DNA of 64,000 nt. Origin: Megaustenia siamemsis. Its lineage: Eukaryota; Mollusca; Gastropoda; Stylommatophora; Ariophantidae. The stretch spans positions 55,947,103-56,011,102 of the forward strand of contig JAVIAB010000059.1 of NCBI GenBank assembly GCA_032433765.1, given 5' to 3'. This document shows, piece after piece, positions 61,136-64,000 of the stretch (position 1 is its first letter; each line of letters begins with the position of its first letter). A program made the translations under genes and the position numbers. The notes below the pieces were generated by a model, which was not told the origin of the DNA, did not search any database, and was given only the letters and a program-made list of their open reading frames with translations.

Positions 61136-61432
61136 TAAATAGTTTTCTCCTTCTTCCTCGTCCATAACCTCGTGAATCGTTGGAGCACCATTGAGAGACG
61201 TCGTCAACCTTCTCTATACCTCTCTAACTTCACTCATTCCTTGGGACCCTGAACAGCCGAGCCTGTCCATGTTGTCAATGTTATCTACCAATCTCATTCT
61301 CTGTCAAACTCTTCTACTCGCCACTTTCACAATTATGTGTAGAACGGTTTTAGTTAGCTAGGCAAGACGATTGAGGTACATGGCCAAACTATTTCTTTTT
61401 GCGCTTCTTCGCAATATTCAAAAGATCATCGT
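61136..61432. other. No recognisable feature
   Basis: Nothing recognised. Confidence 0.4.
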
Positions 61433-61850
61433 TTACTCCGATTGCTTGTGTATCCATTTGTAAACATTTTCACTTGTGGTAAGATCTAAGTAAGATATGC
61501 CCAAAAAGTTACGACAACATTTCATCTCCAGAGTTTGTATTTTTTTCTGTAACTCTGCTGCATGGTCCATATTTCGCAAGCGTGCAGGAAAACATTTCAA
61601 AAGGTTGTATATCTGCCTGATTTGAGACCCAAGATTCATGGGCTTATTATTCCAAATAAGTTTTAGCCTTGCAAGGATGGTCACTAACACCATATTCCCT
61701 ATACGCCACTTGACGTGACAGGGCTCTTTACTTTTTGTTACTTGCAAGGAGGGTAGCAGTAGTTTGTGCTGTTCTAGTCGACACTTCAGTTTGTGATCCT
61801 TCCGTGCAGGCAATTGATGATTCTAGATATTTACAATTGTCAACAGTTAT
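61433..61850 (-). mobile_element. LINE-H fragment, split by SINE-1
   Basis: The minus strand reads DNCKYLESSIACTEGSQTEV before the SINE, and LARLKLIWNNKPMNLGSQIR, AAELQKKIQTLEMKCCRNFL and GISYLDLTTSENVYKWI after it. This is the RT-to-C-terminus part of another LINE. Confidence 0.8.
61681..61740 (+). mobile_element. 5'-truncated SINE-1 with target-site duplication
   Basis: Last 60 bp of SINE-1 (TCACTAACACCATATTCCCT to CTTTACTTTTTGTTA). It is flanked by CTTGCAAGGATGG at 61668-61680 and CTTGCAAGGAGGG at 61741-61753. Confidence 0.88.
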
Positions 61851-61944
61851 TGTCTATTTTATTTCGACAAAAACCTAAAAGTGATTGGCAATCATTTGTG
61901 TCTTCATCACTGATCTCCATCATCTATGTAGCTGATGTTTTATC

Positions 61945-62520
61945 TCATCATCATCATCATCAAGTACCGGGCCTGCTGGCGTAGGTGATCATGTCTCTCC
62001 ACAAATTTCTATCTCGGCAGTTATTTATCATTTATGTTGATGACCTTCTGCCAATTCATTCTCTTAAGCTGTCTGTTATTTTTTCACTTTGCTTCCCTCT
62101 ATCTCTTTGTTCCTCATTTTTTCCATTTGTTACAATATATATTCCAGCTGTTCTCTTCTCATTACATGACCAAAAAATGATGATTGTTTCTTCCTAATAT
62201 TGGAAATTAGCTCTCTTTTTGCTTTGACCTCTTTCAGAACATTTTCATTACTCTTCTTAGCTGTCCATGGTATTCTCAATATTCTTCTGTCAAACCACAT
62301 TTCTACAGACTCCAGTGATTTTCTTGTCTGTTGTCCTATTGTCCATGATTCACATCCATATGTTAAGACTGGCTCTACATAACATTTAAGGACAATTTTA
62401 TCTAATCTTTGCATAAGGGCTATTAGGTCTTGTTCAGTTTCTGCTAAACCAAAGATGCCATTAACGAAGTACATATTACTGATAGCAATGCCACCAATAC
62501 TGACAGACCTTTTCATGACC
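61945..62520 (-). mobile_element. LINE-E fragment with internal deletion
   Basis: The 3' part is normal (CYVEPVLTYGCESWTIGQQT, RILRIPWTAKKSNENVLKEV). At about 62395 it jumps to an RT segment, FGLAETEQDLIALMQRLDKI. The YLGT-containing region in between is missing. Confidence 0.85.
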
Positions 62521-62705
62521 TTCTAGAGCACCCGCCATATTTCTATCCATGAAAATATAAAATACGGTAATTACAGTGAAGAAAGTTGATATAAACAAAT
62601 TAAATTACTGTCTAGATAGAGTGTACAGTCTAGTAACCAAGAATAGCACTAAATGAGTAAAATCCAAACAATCTGAAAAGTAATTTCGGTTATGTCAGAA
62701 TGCAT
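62521..62705. other. No recognisable feature
   Basis: Nothing recognised. Confidence 0.4.
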
Positions 62706-62946
62706 GATTTCTTTCTGGAGCCAGTAGTGGGTTGTAATGTACACTCCTATAAGGTATGGTGTCAGCTGGTAGCAAGGAGCCAGTAGTGGGTTGTAACGTA
62801 CACTCCTATAAAGTATGGTGTCAGCTGGTAGCAAGGAGCCAGTAGTGGGTTGTAATGTACAGTCCTATAAGGTATGGTGTCAGCTGGTAGCGAGGAGTCA
62901 GTAGTGGGTTGTAACGTACACTCCTATAAGGTATGGTGTCAGCTTT
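62706..62946. repeat. 59-bp tandem repeat, four copies
   Basis: Units with GGAGCCAGTAGTGGGTTGTA and ATGTACACTCCTATAAGGTA and TGGTGTCAGCTGGTAGC. Unrelated to the 59-bp array at 19365. Confidence 0.95.
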
Positions 62947-63175
62947 ACAAAACAGGTACATAAAAAATACTGACGTTTCTACCTACACGCGGCTTTCTCC
63001 AGAAAACGAGAGCAACAACAACAAACAATGAAATACAGATAAACACTGCTATATCTAGGATGAGAAGGACAGGTAAGCCAAGGAGAAATAAACAAAGGGA
63101 TAGAGATGCAATGGTGAAACGAGATATGTACTATATATATCCGTAGGTAAAAATATATTTGTGAAATTATGTAAG

Positions 63176-63196
63176 TTAATATATATATATATATAA
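63176..63196. repeat. Short (TA)n run
   Basis: AT dinucleotide run. Confidence 0.9.
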
Positions 63197-63384
63197 CATT
63201 GAAGCGAGACTTAACTTTTGGCAAGTTCCATCAGCTCTCATCGAGAATGACCGTCACATTTAGGCGAAATGGGACGGATGGAGAAGGGTATGTTGAGAAA
63301 GTAGCCACGTGATTGGACGGGAGGCCAGACGAGGTCACAAAATAATGGAATTAGTTGAGAAGCAGTCAGGTGTGAAACAGGTGT

Positions 63385-63390
<6 letters not shown>

Positions 63391-63438
<48 letters not shown>
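63391..63438. repeat. (TA)n microsatellite
   Basis: Pure TA run of about 24 units. Open frames that cross it (YIYIYI) are artefacts. Confidence 0.97.
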
Positions 63439-63440
<2 letters not shown>

Positions 63441-63685
63441 AGTGTGGGAGCAAACAAACAAACCCGACATTCCTCAGAACGATGCAAAAAATGTGGCGTA
63501 ATCGGGGAATTATCAGGATGTGTGATACAAACCAAAAAATCGCCTTGGAGGGAACACGTCAGGTGGTAGAGGGTCAAAACAGAAGCAGTGAAGGTAACAG
63601 GGAGAGGGAAAAAGAAGGGGAAATGGGAGTGAAAGAAGGAAAAGAAGAAAGGGGAAGAAAAAGGTATTACCCGTAAGAAACTTTT
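63439..63685. other. Purine-rich stretch, no gene recognised
   Basis: Contains CCGACATTCCTCAGAACG, then A/G-rich sequence at 63590-63665. Confidence 0.45.
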
Positions 63686-63689
63686 AAGT

Positions 63690-63870
63690 CAGCTCAGTAA
63701 ATGAGAGAGCAAAGTGCTTTCTTTTATAAGACAGTTCCATAAAATGACTAATATTAAAAGTCAGCTCAGTAAATGAGAGAACAAAGTGCTTTCTTTTATA
63801 AGACAGTTCCATAAAATGCCTCCTATTAAAAGTCAGTTCAGTAAATGAGAGAAGGAAATGTATCCTATTA
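63690..63870. repeat. About 72-bp tandem repeat, two and a half copies
   Basis: Units with AAAAGTCAGCTCAGTAAATG and AGTGCTTTCTTTTATAAGAC. Confidence 0.93.
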
Positions 63871-63892
63871 TAAGTATAAATTTTGCCTCCGT

Positions 63893-64000
63893 CAGTCATA
63901 GTTGGCTATGGATTTTTCAGCGCCCCTACAAATGTTATTTTTTTCTTTTCTGTTCTTTCGTCGTGTATTCTCTTTCTCTATGAATCTGTTTACTTCTTGT
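63893..64000 (-). mobile_element. LINE-K 3' fragment, running off the window
   Basis: Complement of 41590-41695: ACAAGAAGTAAACAGATTCA to GCGCTGAAAAATCCATAGCC. It continues beyond position 64000. Confidence 0.75.

Overview
The window is repeat-dominated eukaryotic (animal) DNA. It has spliced genes with GT..AG introns, tRNA-headed SINEs, several families of non-LTR retrotransposons (LINEs), a mariner element, many minisatellites, and no operons or bacterial genes. Secreted leucine-rich-repeat (LRR) genes, an IS630/Tc1/mariner-type transposase with a very long D-E spacing, and APE-type LINEs together suggest a lophotrochozoan, perhaps a gastropod mollusc. That placement is inference and is weakly held.

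Region 1 (1-12752) is a giant inverted repeat with arms 1-5467 and 7290-12752 and a 1.8 kb spacer. Each arm holds the same composite: a DDE transposase gene facing inward, followed by a full-length 3.17 kb LINE (called LINE-A here) facing outward. LINE-A is flanked by an 11-bp target-site duplication. The arms are nearly identical. Most differences I noticed are one-base changes in homopolymer runs, so apparent frameshifts may be mutations or sequence errors. The spacer is a 27-28 bp minisatellite, a SINE and a GTA-rich tract.

Region 2 (12753-26700) is a LINE graveyard: LINE-B, LINE-C, LINE-D, LINE-E and LINE-G fragments. It includes an A/D chimera at 18437, a 1.9 kb array of 59-bp units (19365-21245) and a 24-bp array (26055-26668).

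Region 3 (27773-58378) holds the only convincing host genes, a small family of secreted LRR proteins with one shared three-exon layout. Exon 1 is the signal peptide, exon 2 is a cysteine-rich LRR N-terminal cap, and exon 3 is about 423 codons of LRRs plus a cysteine cap. LRR-A (+, 46451-53134) looks complete, about 481 aa. LRR-B (-, 27773-32654) is a decayed copy. LRR-C (-, 57107-58378) shows only exon 3, and LINE-D sits upstream of it. The exon 3 acceptor of LRR-A is the last of six exact 31-bp tandem copies of a splice acceptor, and every upstream copy leads straight to an in-frame stop. Between these genes lie further LINEs, a mariner inserted into a (TA)n tract, a telomere-like tract and many minisatellites.

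Region 4 (58445-64000) is a nearly complete but frameshifted LINE-D with a nested LINE-E, then LINE-H split by a SINE, LINE-E, short tandem arrays, and a LINE-K fragment running off the end.

LINE letters A-K are local labels given here, not database names. LINE and SINE ends are approximate unless a duplication or terminal repeat is quoted.
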